A DNA stretch of 64,000 nt, taken from contig JACGWO010000011.1 of NCBI GenBank assembly GCA_034509735.1, positions 21,312,979-21,376,978 on the forward strand, in the 5' to 3' direction. Position numbers and translations under genes: made by a program. A model generated the notes under the pieces. The model did no database searches, had not been told where the DNA came from, and worked only from the letters and a program-made list of their open reading frames with translations. This DNA is from Sesamum alatum (taxonomy: Eukaryota > Streptophyta > Magnoliopsida > Lamiales > Pedaliaceae). The first letter of the stretch is position 1. Each line of letters opens with the position of its first letter. This document shows, in pieces, positions 1 to 11,200 of this stretch.

Positions 1-301
1 GAACTTATAAAATATTTTAGATAAACGTAACAAAGAAAGTTGAAATCAATCTTTTCCATTAACCTTTTCATCTTCTTTGTACACGGATTAATTGCATTTC
101 ACCCTCTATAGAAACATTGCTAGCCAAAACATAATAAAAAAAATGAATTATTCTCTCCATTATAATAATTATATTTTAAAAATTATGATAAATAAATACT
201 ATTTAGAATGATCACATAAACCAATATGCCCGTTTTGAATTAGATGAATCCGGGTACGTTGACAGCTAAGCAATCACTCATAAAAACATGTTAAACTTTT
301 T
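1..301. other. AT-rich intergenic DNA, no gene seen
   Basis: No coding frame, RNA gene or repeat boundary could be supported here. The segment ends at the 9-bp duplication of the first MITE (293-301). Confidence 0.6.
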
Positions 302-554
302 GAGTAAATTACGTTGACACCACTTAAAGTTAGCTTTAAATATATAAATATTTTTTTATCTTTTGCAGATACATCTCTTTAAGAGGTGTTAGTGTAATGT
401 ACTTTAGGAAATGTTTGTGTAAATTTTTGCTACTGAATATGAGGTGTACTTATAATTACAACTATAACCTCAAAAAGTGTAGTTTTAAGTTTGTAAAAAG
501 CAAAAAGTGTTTGTATATTTGGACCTAATGTCACAGTATTAATGTAATTTACCC
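302..554. mobile_element. MULE-type MITE, 253 bp
   Basis: The ends are inverted: GAGTAAATTACG at the left and AATGTAATTTACCC at the right. They are flanked by a near-exact 9-bp target duplication, AAACTTTTT (293-301) and AAACTTTTA (555-563). There is no coding capacity. It belongs to the AATTACA-ended group repeated across the window and directly abuts the next copy. Confidence 0.75.
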
Positions 555-572
555 AAACTTTTATTAAAAATA

Positions 573-1078
573 GGGTTAATTACACCTAGACCCCTTCTAA
601 AAATGCAAAATTCCACTCTCCCCCCAAAAAAGCTTTAAAGTTACACTTACACCCTTTTTTAAAATTCTTCATTTACACCTGACCTCCTTTCTGTTAGAGT
701 TTAAAATAGAAAATGTATAAGTTAGCAAAAAAAAAATTACATAAATTTTGAATTTTGACAATAAGTTAACATTCTCATGTATAGTTTTGTACTTATTAGA
801 AGATAAATATAATATATATATATATATAGAGTGATGTTAATATTATTACATTTTTCCTTCATGAGTGCAAACTTATTACATGAGAATATTAAGGGGTAAA
901 ATCGAAAATTTATGTAATTTTTTTAGGCTAACATTAATATTTTTCGTCCAAATTCTAATGAAAGTGGGTCAAGTATAAACAAAGAATTTCAAAGGGGGTG
1001 TAGGTGTTAATTTTTAAAATTTCTTTAAAAGAAAGTATAATTTTGCATTTTTAGATGGAGTTTAGATGTAATTAGCCC
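573..1078. mobile_element. MULE-type MITE, 506 bp, exact 9-bp TSD
   Basis: It begins GGGTTAATTACACC and ends with the inverted counterpart TGTAATTAGCCC. An exact 9-bp duplication TTAAAAATA flanks it (564-572 and 1079-1087). A 9-bp duplication is the Mutator-superfamily signature. The interior is AT-rich and non-coding. It is the same subfamily as 60993-61490, sharing the internal text around GTTAGAGTTT and the tract that includes TAACATTCTCATGTATA. Confidence 0.9.
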
Positions 1079-1087
1079 TTAAAAATA

Positions 1088-1572
1088 AATAAAAGACTAG
1101 AATATCCAAACCCCCCCCCCCCCCACCCCTACCCCTACCCCTGCCCACCTTCGTAGAAACTCCCATGCAACTTGATTCAATGTGCCAATCTTTGGTAGAT
1201 TAGATTCAATCCAAAAGCTCTGGAATAAATTTATTTATTTATTTATTTATTTAAAAAAAAGACAGCTAGAGTTCCCTAATTAGCATCTTCCAGACATAAA
1301 AAATTAAAATAATGTTGTTATCCATCAATTCATGAAAGGACCTTGAGTAGTGTGTCTCTGTCTCCTACACATCTACCTGTTAACTTCTACACCAAAAAAA
1401 TATTAATCTTACCGAAATTTAATTTAATAATCTTTTCTGATGCCCTTGTTTTGTTTGCTTCCCTTAGTGTCGAAAGTTGACTTCACATATATATATATAT
1501 ATATATATTATTTTATGGTATTAATATTTTATTTTTGGGGCCAAAAAAACTTTTAAAGTTGTTATGTGTCGT
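1088..1572. other. intergenic, low complexity (C-run, TTTA and AT microsatellites)
   Basis: A run of about 15 C followed by degenerate CCCCTA units lies near 1110-1145, a (TTTA)n tract near 1228-1253 and an (AT)n tract near 1487-1509. No gene is seen. The C-rich units are not the plant telomere repeat (CCCTAAA). Confidence 0.7.
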
Positions 1573-1861
1573 CACTAGAAAAAATTCAACATTTAACTAT
1601 GACTAATTAACATGCTTAAAAATAAGTAGTTTTAGTGAATAGTCATTCACCACGGTCATACAACAGTTATTGGCCGTGGTATTTGCGAGTGTGGTTAAAA
1701 TATTTTTCATGGCTAAAAGTCATAGCAAAAATATAGCCATGGCAAAAAGAGTTTTCATAGTGGATAATCTAGGTTTTTGCAACGGTTTTGTTTAACCATG
1801 GTTAATAATAATTATTTACTATGATTTTAGTCCGTAGCCAATAATAAATTTTTTTCTAGTG
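1573..1861. mobile_element. CACTA-like non-autonomous element, 289 bp
   Basis: The termini are CACTAGAAAAAA and TTTTTTTCTAGTG, the perfect inverted CACTA signature. The 3-bp flanks are CGT and CTT, a two-of-three match. The interior has short inverted and direct stretches (GTCATAGC, GCCATGGC) but no transposase frame, so it is a deletion derivative or MITE. Confidence 0.75.
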
Positions 1862-2163
1862 CTTGGTACCATCAATTATTACTGAGCTTTGCAATGATTT
1901 ATGTTATGTTTGAATTGACGGATTTAAAATCACGAATTCTAGATTCGAGATCGTAAGTTTCTTGATTTTGTTTGAATAATTTTAAATTCAAAAAATTTCA
2001 AATCCTACAATTTTAATTTTGAACTATTTTTTTTATCAAATATCGATGAATTTCAAAATTTTTTAAGAAAGTAGTTTTGAATTTTTAAACTCTATTTTCA
2101 ACTGTTCTAATTCCTTTTTTTTTTTACTATTATTTTTCATCTCATCAAAATTCTTAAATCAAA

Positions 2164-2424
2164 GGATTAAATTACATTAACATCCTCTGAAATTAAGTAT
2201 AATTACAAAACCACCCATATTCTTTATGAAATCATAATACACCTCAAAAATTATAGTTGTTATTACAAATACACGCCCTATTAAAAAAACAAAATTTTAT
2301 GCAAACACCGTTGAGGTATATTACACGAACGCTTTTTTAAAGAGTGTACTTATAATTTTATAAAGAAAAATAAAATATTTTTATAATTAAATATAATTTT
2401 AGAGAATGTAGACGTAATTTTACC
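2164..2424. mobile_element. MULE-type MITE, 261 bp, exact 9-bp TSD
   Basis: Ends are GGATTAAATTACATTAAC and GACGTAATTTTACC. An exact 9-bp duplication TAAATCAAA lies at 2155-2163 and 2425-2433. There is no coding capacity. Confidence 0.85.
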
Positions 2425-2802
2425 TAAATCAAATGGAGCCTGCTTCAATATTCATGAGGGCTAGACTCCATATGATGATTCCAGCTAGATTGCTTTGTCT
2501 ACATGTGTTGTGGTTTATTGAAACATACATCAGCCCTCTTTTTTATTATTAGGGAGAGAGAAATATTAAATAATTTCTTCCACATAAATCAAAATTTAGG
2601 ATATACATATTACTAATGTCAATCAAAGATTAAATTGTGTTTGTGGTATTGACTTACCAATAAATTTGAAATATTTATTTATTTGAGGCCATAAATGCCA
2701 AAATGAAATTTGGTAGAGACAACCTTAATTGACTTGAGCTCTTAAAGTTAAGTGAAATTTTATTATTTTAAATACGTAGCATCTTTTATTCCATATAATA
2801 TA

Positions 2803-3226
2803 GGATAAATTACAATTACCTCTCTGATGTTTGGCATAATTACGGATACCCTCTCATTGTTTAAAAAATTACAAATAACTCCATGAGGTTTGTAACCGTC
2901 TTACAAATAATACATTTGCATCCATTGTTATGGGTGAATAACTAACCAAAATGCCCTTATACAAACTAAATTATTCTTAAATTTTTTTATTTTCTTTTTA
3001 CTACAATGCGCAGAGGTTTCTTAAGTTTTTTACACAGAGAAGCAATAATGCAATTTGTCTCGATTAATTTTTCTACAATTTTAACTAAAAATTCAAGGCA
3101 AAATGATCAATTTCAGGCCTTTTGGGTTAAAAAATTACAAACCTCAGGGGTATGTATAATTTTTCAAATAATAAGGGGGTATTTATAATTATGTCAAACA
3201 TTAGGGGAGGTGGCTATAATTTACCC
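2803..3226. mobile_element. MULE-type MITE, 424 bp, exact 9-bp TSD
   Basis: Ends are GGATAAATTACAATTACCTC and the inverted GAGGTGGCTATAATTTACCC. They are flanked by exact TATAATATA copies (2794-2802 and 3227-3235). The short frame inside it (3006-3188) is MITE sequence, not a gene. Confidence 0.9.
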
Positions 3227-3461
3227 TATAATATATACTCGTCACGTGTATAAAAACAAAATTATATACTTTATCAAGAAAAAAGTTTAATACACGTGTC
3301 ATATATAATATAAATAGAGTAGTAGATGTAAAAAGATAATAAAAATTTATTCTGCATTTACACATGTCTATGTGTAGTGCGGATTCTTCTCTAATGTCTA
3401 ATGATTCGTATTTCGGGTTTCCACTATAATAATAGTTGTTGATTGATATATGATTGATATA

Positions 3462-3754
3462 GAAAAATTTTATTTTTGGTCTCATATCTTAGGGCCTTTT
3501 TTTATTTAGTCTCATTTGTTGAATTTGTTTTACATTTAGTCCCATTTGTTCAAATTTTTTCTCAAATTTGATCCCAAACAACATTTTCCGTCGAGCCGTC
3601 AAGGCAGAGTCTTGCCCCAATAACAAACTTAACGGCTTTGGGACCAAATTTGAGAAAAAAATTAAACAAATGAGACTACATGTGAAATAAATGCAACAAA
3701 TAGAACCAAATCAAAAAAAGATCATAAGATATGGAACCAAAAAAACGATTTTCC
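3462..3754. mobile_element. long-inverted-repeat MITE, 293 bp, 11-bp flanking repeat
   Basis: The two arms are inverted copies (TTTTTGGTCTCATATCTTA against ATAAGATATGGAACCAAAAA), with a hairpin centre near 3600. It is flanked by exact TGATTGATATA copies (3451-3461 and 3755-3765). The left copy sits in a short local duplication, so the true TSD may be 9-11 bp. The superfamily is uncertain, with a Mutator-type element most likely. Confidence 0.7.
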
Positions 3755-4169
3755 TGATTGATATAATTGTCAGGTATAAGATATTTGAAGTTGTGGGTAT
3801 ATCCATGTCGTATAAGTCATTTTTTATGATTAATAAAAAGGTAACTTAGCTTAGGTTAAAAGAAAATTTAACCACTGCCAAATATTTCTTTCACTAATTA
3901 AATGGCATTTAGGCATCAACATACTAAAAAAGAAATTCAATTTTCACTTAATCAAACATTATAAGTTGATCAAATTATATAAGGGTGTTTGCCAGAATCT
4001 ATTTTAAGCGCTTACGTATTATTTCTGATAATAACCTGTAAAGCGTATTTTGGATCTACAACTTATGCTTTTCAACAACTTAAAATAAGTTGATTTAACC
4101 CAAAACTCAAAAGCTACAAGAAGCTCTCTACCAACTTATGCAACTTATTAGTGAAAATCATAAATATTA
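3755..4169. other. intergenic, eroded DNA-transposon debris
   Basis: It contains a partial inverted structure around AAGGGTGTTTG (about 3982) resembling a worn Tourist or hAT-type end, but no second end could be placed. No gene is seen. Confidence 0.4.
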
Positions 4170-4624
4170 GGGTAAATTAAAACTATCTTTCTTTAGGTTG
4201 GCATAATTACAAAGACTTCCTTGTTGTTTGAAAAATTTCAAATACCCCCCTCAAAATGAAAAAAAAAATATAGTCTCTAGAATGAGATGTGAGAAGTATT
4301 TCTTTACCCTCCCCGAATGTTTTACTTTTTTAAAAAAAATTATTTGAAAACATATAAACAAATATGAGGATGGGTAAAATAAACAATCCATAGAGAATGT
4401 TAATCCATAAAAATACTTTTGAAAAATAAAAAATATATATAACATTATAACTTATCAGCCAAAAAAGGCATTTTGGATAATTCATTACAAAAATTGGATG
4501 AAAACCTACGAAATCGGCTCATTGTTAGACGAATGTTAATATCGGGGGGTATTTATAATTTTTCAATATTAAGAAGGTATTTATAATTATGTCAAATCTC
4601 AGAGAAGGTGAGTGTAATTTATTC
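4170..4624. mobile_element. MULE-type MITE, 455 bp
   Basis: Left end GGGTAAATTA, right end GTGTAATTTATTC. The flanking 9-mers TAAATATTA (4161-4169) and TAGATATTA (4625-4633) differ at one base. The interior resembles the 2803 and 22238 copies. Confidence 0.7.
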
Positions 4625-4744
4625 TAGATATTAAGTTGTTTTCCTAAAAACCCTCAACTTCAATTTTTTTTTTCAATTTTATTTTCAAACACTCACAACC
4701 TCCATTCCAACTAAACTTCACTACAACTACACTTATATCTTTTT

Positions 4745-5193
4745 GGGTAAATTACAATCATCCCCTAAAACTTTGACATAATTACAAATAGCTCCACATT
4801 GTTTGAAAAATTACAATACCCCTAACTTTAACGTACGTCTAACAACGAGCCCATTCTATTAGGTTTTCATTCAATTTTTGTGATAAATTGCCCAAAATGC
4901 CCTTTTGGATTATAAGTTATAATCTTATATATTTTTAGAATTTTTTGAAATATTTTTATGCATTAAAATTCGCTATGGATTACTTATTTTACTCACCCTC
5001 ATATTTTTTATATTTTTCCAAATATATTTTTTTAAAAAAATAAAAAATTCAAAAGGATAAATAATATTCATCTCATCTCTATCTAGGCATTACATAATTA
5101 TTTTCAATTTAAAGAAATATTTATAATTTTTCAAATAACGAGAGAGCATTTATAATTATATTAAACTTCAAGCGAGGTAACTATAATTCACCT
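4745..5193. mobile_element. MULE-type MITE, about 450 bp, worn ends
   Basis: The left end GGGTAAATTACAATC and the inverted right end near CTATAATTCACC match the 2803 family, and the internal text is similar. No convincing 9-bp duplication is left, so the borders are approximate. Confidence 0.55.
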
Positions 5194-5407
5194 TACTTAC
5201 TTACTAAAATTATTACATATACGGATAAGTTTCCCATCAAGTCTTCTTTACTTATTTATTTATTTTCATTTTCTACTATTATTATTTTTTAATTAAAAGA
5301 AAATAACAGGTCAAAAAATCATGTGATGCATGAGGAAGCTCCACAATTCCACTAACACACACAAAAATTTACCAGCAATTTGACAGACAGCCACCAAATC
5401 TCAACCC

Positions 5408-5415
5408 TATAAATA
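5408..5415 (+). promoter_or_regulatory. TATA box of the cytidine deaminase gene
   Basis: TATAAATA lies 92 bp upstream of the ATG at 5507, and a pyrimidine-rich stretch with a (CA)n microsatellite (about 5488-5506) lies between them. The spacing fits a plant core promoter with a leader of roughly 60-70 nt. Confidence 0.6.
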
Positions 5416-5506
5416 CTCCACCACCACCTCCTCCCATTTCCCCCTCCCCTCCACCACCTCTCTTCCTCCCTTCCGCCCTTCAATTTCACACACACACACA
5501 CACACA

Positions 5507-6503
5507 ATGGATCAGCATCGCCCAACTGCAGCCCAATTCGTCATAGAATCCTCTGTTGCAGAATCCATGGCGAAATCTATGAACCTTCCCTCCGTTTTCT
5601 TGACCTCCTCCCCCACCTCGTCTCCACTCTGCACAGTCCTTAGCCCGTCCCCCCATCTCCAACTTCCACGTCGGGGCCGTCGGTCTTGGCTCCGACGGCC
5701 GTGTCTTCTTTGGCGTCAATCTCGAATTCCTCGGTCTGCCCCTCCACCATTCGGTACACGCGGAGCAGTTTCTTCTTACCAATCTCGCCGTCCACCGCTG
5801 CCCCCGCCTCCTGTCCGTCGCAGTATCCGCCGCCCCTTGCGGGCACTGCCGACAGTTCTTCCAGGAACTGCGTCACTCCTCCTCCCTACAAATCCTCGTC
5901 ACCGGTGAAGAAAATTGTGATCAAAATCATGACTGTGTGGAAAGTCTTCAAAAGCACTCTCCCGATTTTAAGCCCTTATCCAAATTTCTACCGAATCCAT
6001 TCGGCCCGCATGATTTGCTCGATCGGGGAACTCCGCTTCTGCTTGAGCAGCATGACAATGGGTTGGATCTCTTGCCCCAAAATGATGCAAACGTAGACGA
6101 CAATTCCCTTAGCAATGGGGATGAGAATTGTGGTAAATTAAGCAATGGGAATTGCGGAAAATATGAAAAGAATGAGACCCTCTTGAGGGAAGCAGCGCTG
6201 GAAGCTGCAAACAGTGCACATGCTCCATACAGTGGGTGCCCATCAGGGGTGGCATTGATGGATTGTGAAGGAAATTTGTATAAGGGATCTTATGTCGAGT
6301 CTGCAGCTTATAATCCAAGTTTTGGGCCGGTGCAAGCGGCATTGGTGGCGTACATCGCCAGAGGGGGCGGTGGTTATGAGAGGATTGTGGCGGCAGCACT
6401 GGTGGAGAAGGAAGGGGGTAAGGTGAGGCAGGCAGATACAGCAAGGTTATTATTGAAGGCAATTTCGCCTAAGTGTGAGTTTTCGGTGTTCTACTGTCAT
6501 TAG
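5507..6503 (+). CDS. CDA1: Cytidine deaminase (plant CDA), two 5' frameshifts
   Basis: This is a homotetrameric or dimeric zinc hydrolase family that converts cytidine or deoxycytidine to uridine in pyrimidine salvage. The single-exon layout matches the plant CDA family as I know it. The N-terminus (ATG 5507; FVIESSVAES) is in one frame. About twelve codons (LLPHLV) follow in a second frame from about 5600, and everything from about 5640 to the stop at 6501-6503 is in a third. That third frame carries the zinc-site motifs HAEQF (about 5745) and PCGHCRQF (about 5840) and the C-terminal repeat half ending ISPKCEFSVF. Each break is explained by one missing base, the first within a T run. Every domain is present and otherwise unbroken, so this is either a recent pseudogene or an intact gene with two consensus errors. 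The family assignment is secure; the functional state is not. Confidence 0.85.
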
Positions 6504-7137
6504 GCTGGAAATGTATGTAAAAAAGGTCCTCTGCCTCGTCCCGGTTCAAATTATGTGGTCTTACATTGAATTGTTTGCAACTGTAGATTTGATCCTGCAA
6601 ATTATAGTGATGAATGAATAAGTGCAATTCTCTTCCACAGATTTGCTCTTTGCACTAATCATCACTTACAGTCCTTGACATGAGTATATAACCTGTTTTC
6701 TGCAAATTTTCTTGCATTCTTGTCTGCTGGTGTTTTTGTGTCCTTAACCTGATTGGTTTCGACGAACATGATCATTTCAAAGCAATTTCTGCTGCAAAAA
6801 GGGCTGTCTAAAAAATTCGGGCTGTTAAGCTATGATCACTTGTAATTCTAGATGAACAGACATCGTTCTTTTGCTTGCATTATAAAAGCAAGGTTTGAGT
6901 GTTTGTTGACTGATAGTGATGTTCATTCTGGGATCAGCATAACTTAAAGTGTCCTAATTGCTTAGCAATTGTGACATACTTCCCCTGCTTCCAGTGGATA
7001 GCTGTTCTGGTTCTTTGATCATCTTTTGCTCTTTTTCACTTTTACGTATTTCAGTTCTTTTGATTGAAGATAGACGCGTCAAAGGGGGCATAAGTATTTT
7101 GTTGCCGGATTAGGATTAGTCTCTATAGGCCTTGTTT
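6504..7137. other. cytidine deaminase 3' flank
   Basis: Immediately downstream of the stop are TGAATGAATAAG-type putative poly(A) signals near 6610. No further coding frame is seen. Confidence 0.5.
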
Positions 7138-7324
7138 ACTTGTAAGGACTGGGTTGGATATCCAACTCAATCTCTTGTTTACTTACATCATGTAAATAGA
7201 TGATTAATCATGATAAATAGATGATTTAAATGAAAATATTAGTGATACAATTTCATCTCATCCTACCATTTATCCATCATTAATATATCATGACTTAATC
7301 CCATCCCTCAAAGTAAACGAGGCC
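7138..7324. mobile_element. Tourist/Harbinger-like MITE, 187 bp
   Basis: Termini GGCCTTGTTTACTTG and AAAGTAAACGAGGCC are inverted copies, flanked by ATA on both sides (7135-7137 and 7325-7327). The short duplication and GGCC termini fit the PIF/Harbinger (Tourist) group, although the usual duplication is TWA. Confidence 0.7.
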
Positions 7325-7766
7325 ATACAGTTCTAGCATAGTGCATGCACAGTTCAATTTTGTAGTTGGTTTGTGGTTGAACATTCTGAGTTGGAATTCC
7401 ATTCTTGTGCACTTTGTTAAAGTCATTTTATCTGTTTCATTTGAGTGGCAAAGTTCCCCAGCTTTTCATCTATGCCAATAATGAAGTAGCATGAGGTAAC
7501 CTTTAGTCAATTATTGGCTTTGCTTTCTTGCTATTATGCTGTGTTATGTAGAATTCAATAAGTTTTCATGGTTAGAACTACATATGAACGATCATCGGGA
7601 GCTTGTGTTACCTTTGCTTTACTATCTGATCTGCGTTATGCAATGAATCAAAGACGGATTATGCATTACATATTTGAAGTGTATTTGAAATTTAAGATAA
7701 CGTTTTCGTTGTTTCTGCATGTGAAGCCTTATTTGTACCAAGTGCGGTATCATATCAAAGCAACGG

Positions 7767-7798
<32 letters not shown>

Positions 7799-8141
7799 GA
7801 TCTTTTTGCCCTTACATGAATTTTTTTTTTTTCTGATTCTTCATTCTTATTCTCATTCTGTTATCTTGCTTTCCGTATGGAGAAAAGAAGAGATGGGGTC
7901 TGTGATCTGCATCTTGGGCTTGGTGATGCTGCCCATTTGAATTTGTGCATGATCAGCCGTTGAATTACACATGATATTATCATCGTCATATATCAATCCA
8001 ACGATTTATAGTTCATGTGATCTTGTGAAAACAGAGATGCACTGAGAAGAAACAAAGAGGTGGTTTGCTACTAGATTCCAGCTTATCTGTTTTCTGAGTT
8101 TTCATTCCCTCATATTCATTCTGAACTTATTCGTTGCAATC
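7325..8141. other. intergenic, contains a ~30-bp A run
   Basis: A poly(A) tract of about 30 bases lies near 7767-7796. I looked for a target duplication that would make it the tail of a retroposon and found none. The short lysine-rich frame ending in it is an artefact of the A run. Confidence 0.5.
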
Positions 8142-8156
8142 CCTGTAAGAAATATT

Positions 8157-8508
8157 TTTTTTTTTTGGAACGTAAACTTTTATTAGAATAAAGGTAGAGT
8201 ACAAATACAATAAGACGGAAGTCGGGCTCGATAATACGGCTGTAGACAGGGTACATGGCCGTGTTACGTATTGTTACAACAACAATACGGCTGTGTGCTG
8301 ATGAGAACACAGGCGTGTAGTACACTGGTTCTATGCAATTTTCCAAACCCTATAGGTAGCACAAATCTGCAACGAGGGGGCCTGGGGAGTGCTAAGTGTC
8401 CTATTCCTGTTCTGGTCAATGATAATATAGAAAAGAACCTCAAGACTACAAAAGAGTTGTTGGAAGCATCCAAGTTCTGCTTCATCCATAAGTGCTAAGT
8501 ATCCTATT
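8157..8508 (-). mobile_element. poly(A)-tailed retroposon, 5'-truncated LINE-like, 352 bp
   Basis: On the minus strand the element ends with an AATAAAAG signal and an A run (seen as T at 8157-8168). It is flanked by a 15-bp target duplication with one mismatch: CCTGTAAGAAATATT (8142-8156) and CCTGTATGAAATATT (8509-8523). This is the signature of LINE-type target-primed insertion. No coding domain survives. A roughly 20-bp segment around GCTAAGTGTCCTATTCC occurs twice inside and at the 5' edge (about 8391 and 8494). Confidence 0.75.
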
Positions 8509-8614
8509 CCTGTATGAAATATTCATTGCTAGCCTCCATACTCAACTTTAATTATTGCTTCTAAGCTCACTAAAATGGCTTATAAAATGTTAGAAACTTC
8601 GTAATAACTTCAAT

Positions 8615-9468
8615 GGGGATAAATGCAATAATGATCCTCAAACTTTGCCACTTATGCAGTTTCGGTTCTTAAATATTTTTAAGTTGTATTTTTTGTCCTC
8701 AAATTATTTTTTTTTTGGGCAGTTTTGATCCTTCTGTTAACTTAATCGTTAAAATTAACGAAAATTTCATTTTTAGTGCCAAAAATTGTCATTGTACTCC
8801 CATTTTTTACTAATTTTCAAATTTTAATGCAATACATTCATTTTTTCATTTTTCTTCAAATTTCAAGAGAGAAAAAACAACAAAAAAGATAAATTTAAGC
8901 AACAAAATTTCTATATAATCATACTATAATATTGTCAATAACTTATTCAGTGTATAATGTAATACCTACAACATGTGTAACGCAATAAACAACATAAATA
9001 CTGAAAAATAAACATCATTGCATTAATTAAACATCAGCACAATTTAACACACATTCGACAATCTCAAACATTAATAGATTACGAATTATTGAATTTGAGA
9101 TTATGACATAACATTCCACAATCTCAAACATAACATAACATTCCACAATAATATTTTAGTAAGATTATATAGAAATTTTGTTGTTTAAATTCATCTTTTT
9201 TTATTTTTTCTCTCTTGAAGTTTGAAAAAAAAAATGGAAAAAATGAGTGCATTGGATTAAAATCTGAAAACTAGTACAAAATGGGAGTAAAATGATAATT
9301 TTGGCACTCAAAACGAAATTTCTGTTAACTTTAACGGTTAAGTTAACGGAAGGACCAAAACTGCTAAAAAAAAATAATAATTTGAGGACCAAAAGTGCAA
9401 TTTAAAAATATTTAAGGACCGAAGCTGCATAAGTGGCAAATTTTAAGGACTAAAATCACAATTATCCC
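8615..9468. mobile_element. MULE-type MITE with long inverted repeats, 854 bp
   Basis: The arms are long inverted copies, for example CTTTGCCACTTATGCAG against CTGCATAAGTGGCAAA near the ends. The flanking 9-mers AACTTCAAT (8606-8614) and AACTTCAAA (9469-9477) differ at one base. A transcript would fold into a long hairpin. There is no transposase frame. Confidence 0.8.
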
Positions 9469-9537
9469 AACTTCAAAGTGTTTGGTAAATTTTTTAGAAA
9501 ATGAATCTATAAGCTGTCCGAATTAGATATCGGAGTC

Positions 9538-9800
9538 TTGCAAGTTTCGTTATTAAAAAGGAAAAAAAATTAATTTATTTCATGATTTAATCGTATTAAT
9601 TATAAAATTATGACGACTTATATTTGCAAGTTTTGATATTAAAAAGTACAAACAAAATTAATTTATTTCATGAGTTAATCATATTAATTATAAAATTATG
9701 ACGATTGATATTTGCAAGTTTCGTTATTAAAAAGTACAAAAAAAAATTAATTTATTTCATGATTTAATCATATTAATTATAAAATTATGACGACTGATAT
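9538..9800. repeat. tandem repeat, three copies of an 86-88-bp unit
   Basis: Three head-to-tail copies start at 9538, 9624 and 9712, each beginning TTGCAAGTTT and ending near ATTATGACGA. They differ at a few positions each. The unit is about 80% A+T and non-coding. Confidence 0.9.
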
Positions 9801-10109
9801 TTTATGAGCTTCCTGAGTTTATTCCGTGCAAGCACTTGAATAACTTAATTTTTAAAATTAAAATTTTAAAAATATTTTCTAAAATGCAGGAGTTAACAAT
9901 ACGTGTCAACTGAGTTTACTTAGCAGAAGATATTTTCTCTTAAGAGTTTGATTGAAGGGTACTTAATTAATTCTAAAATAAATAATTATGAGGTAAGATT
10001 ATGGGTTATCGTGTACGAATAATCAACACATCATGAATGTGGAATGGGATGAATTCTCTTGAATGTTTTAAAGAGGAATTTCATTTTCCCCAAAACTCAC
10101 TCATAATCT

Positions 10110-10400
10110 TTTTTTCAAGAATACATGGATTGGATTAATAAACTCACGTCCCAATGAATTCATATATTGTGAGACAAATATTCGATACAATAACAATAAA
10201 CTTACTAAGTGCATCGATTGGATTAATAAATTCTCATTACAATAAATTCACTCAAAATAAGATGAATTCTTATTATAATAATAATAAACTCATATTAAGC
10301 GAGACAAATACCCACACGTCTGGTGGGATTCAAACCCATGATCTCAAATTTTATTCACGGAACATCAACATCAACCACTAAGCTAAAACATAATTGATAT
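10110..10400 (-). mobile_element. tRNA-derived SINE, about 291 bp
   Basis: On the minus strand the 5' part carries a Pol III A box (TAGCTTAGTGG) and a B box (GGGTTTGAATCCC). The 3' end is a short A tail, seen as T at 10110-10115. A 14-bp target duplication with one mismatch flanks it: CTCACTCATAATCT (10096-10109) and CTCACTCATGATCT (10401-10414). These three features together define a SINE. No tRNA cloverleaf is retained beyond the boxes. Confidence 0.8.
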
Positions 10401-10414
10401 CTCACTCATGATCT

Positions 10415-11200
10415 AATCTATATTTTTACGAATTATAGCCCATTTCTTGAAATATCGTTATAATTTATTCACTAAAGGGTAATCTAGAGGGTAATCGTAT
10501 AATTCTATGCCTTCCTTGTACCGAGTAAGATCTTCCTCCACTTGTCTAATGGTGAGAAAACAAAACTAAACATAATATTACCTAAAACACCTTCACTGAG
10601 TGTTTTGGGTAATTTTCCCATCCTCCCACACAATAATATTATTATATAATTAAATCCACCTACAAACAAATAAATATTTATTATATACATATATATTTAT
10701 AAAAATATATAAAAGAGATATGATTTGACAATGAACAGTATTTTTTGTCTCACAATATACGACACAATACATACAATAAAAGCAAATACTATTATATACA
10801 TATATACATTTATAAAAATATATAAAAGTAACATGATTTGACAATGAACAGTATTTTTGTCTCCTTATATACAACACAATACATTTTTTACACTATTTAA
10901 AATTAACTCCAAAAACAAATCCAAATATACACCTATCTCTATAACACACTTATTTATCTTTGTTTTTGTTCTCTCTATCTCCACAAAGCAAAACAAAACA
11001 CTTCAAAAACAAAACTAAACATGATGTGGACCTCTCCAGGACTTGTGTGAACGTTCTGGAGACTTGCACTGATATAACTTATAATTATCCCATCAAATTT
11101 AACAGCTCTATGGATTTCTTATTACTGATTTTAATGTTCGGAATTACTTTAGCACTTATTCTAAGTATACTTCGATCATTTAACACTCATTTTAAGTAGA
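10415..11200. other. intergenic, contains a 111-bp-spaced duplication
   Basis: Two near-identical segments, about 10679-10771 and 10790-10883, share TATTATATACATATATA and TGATTTGACAATGAACAGTA. They are a local tandem duplication. Small frames here are AT-rich and have no recognisable domain. Confidence 0.6.

Noticed and set aside
1108..1150. Interstitial telomere repeat
   Set aside because: The CCCCTA-like units are irregular and not the plant CCCTAAA repeat; best read as simple C-rich sequence.
5486..5876. Minus-strand and alternative-frame ORFs over the cytidine deaminase gene
   Set aside because: They are shadow frames of the GC-rich deaminase coding region; none shows a domain, whereas the plus strand has both zinc motifs.
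7568..7819. Small plus-strand frame ending in a polylysine tract
   Set aside because: The lysines come from a roughly 30-base A run, and the rest has no recognisable family or splice context.
9538..9800. CRISPR-like array
   Set aside because: Units are contiguous without unique spacers, and the DNA is from a plant nuclear genome.
10320..10386. Possible tRNA gene on the minus strand (A and B boxes)
   Set aside because: The boxes belong to a SINE head with a poly(A) tail and a 14-bp target duplication; no complete cloverleaf could be formed.
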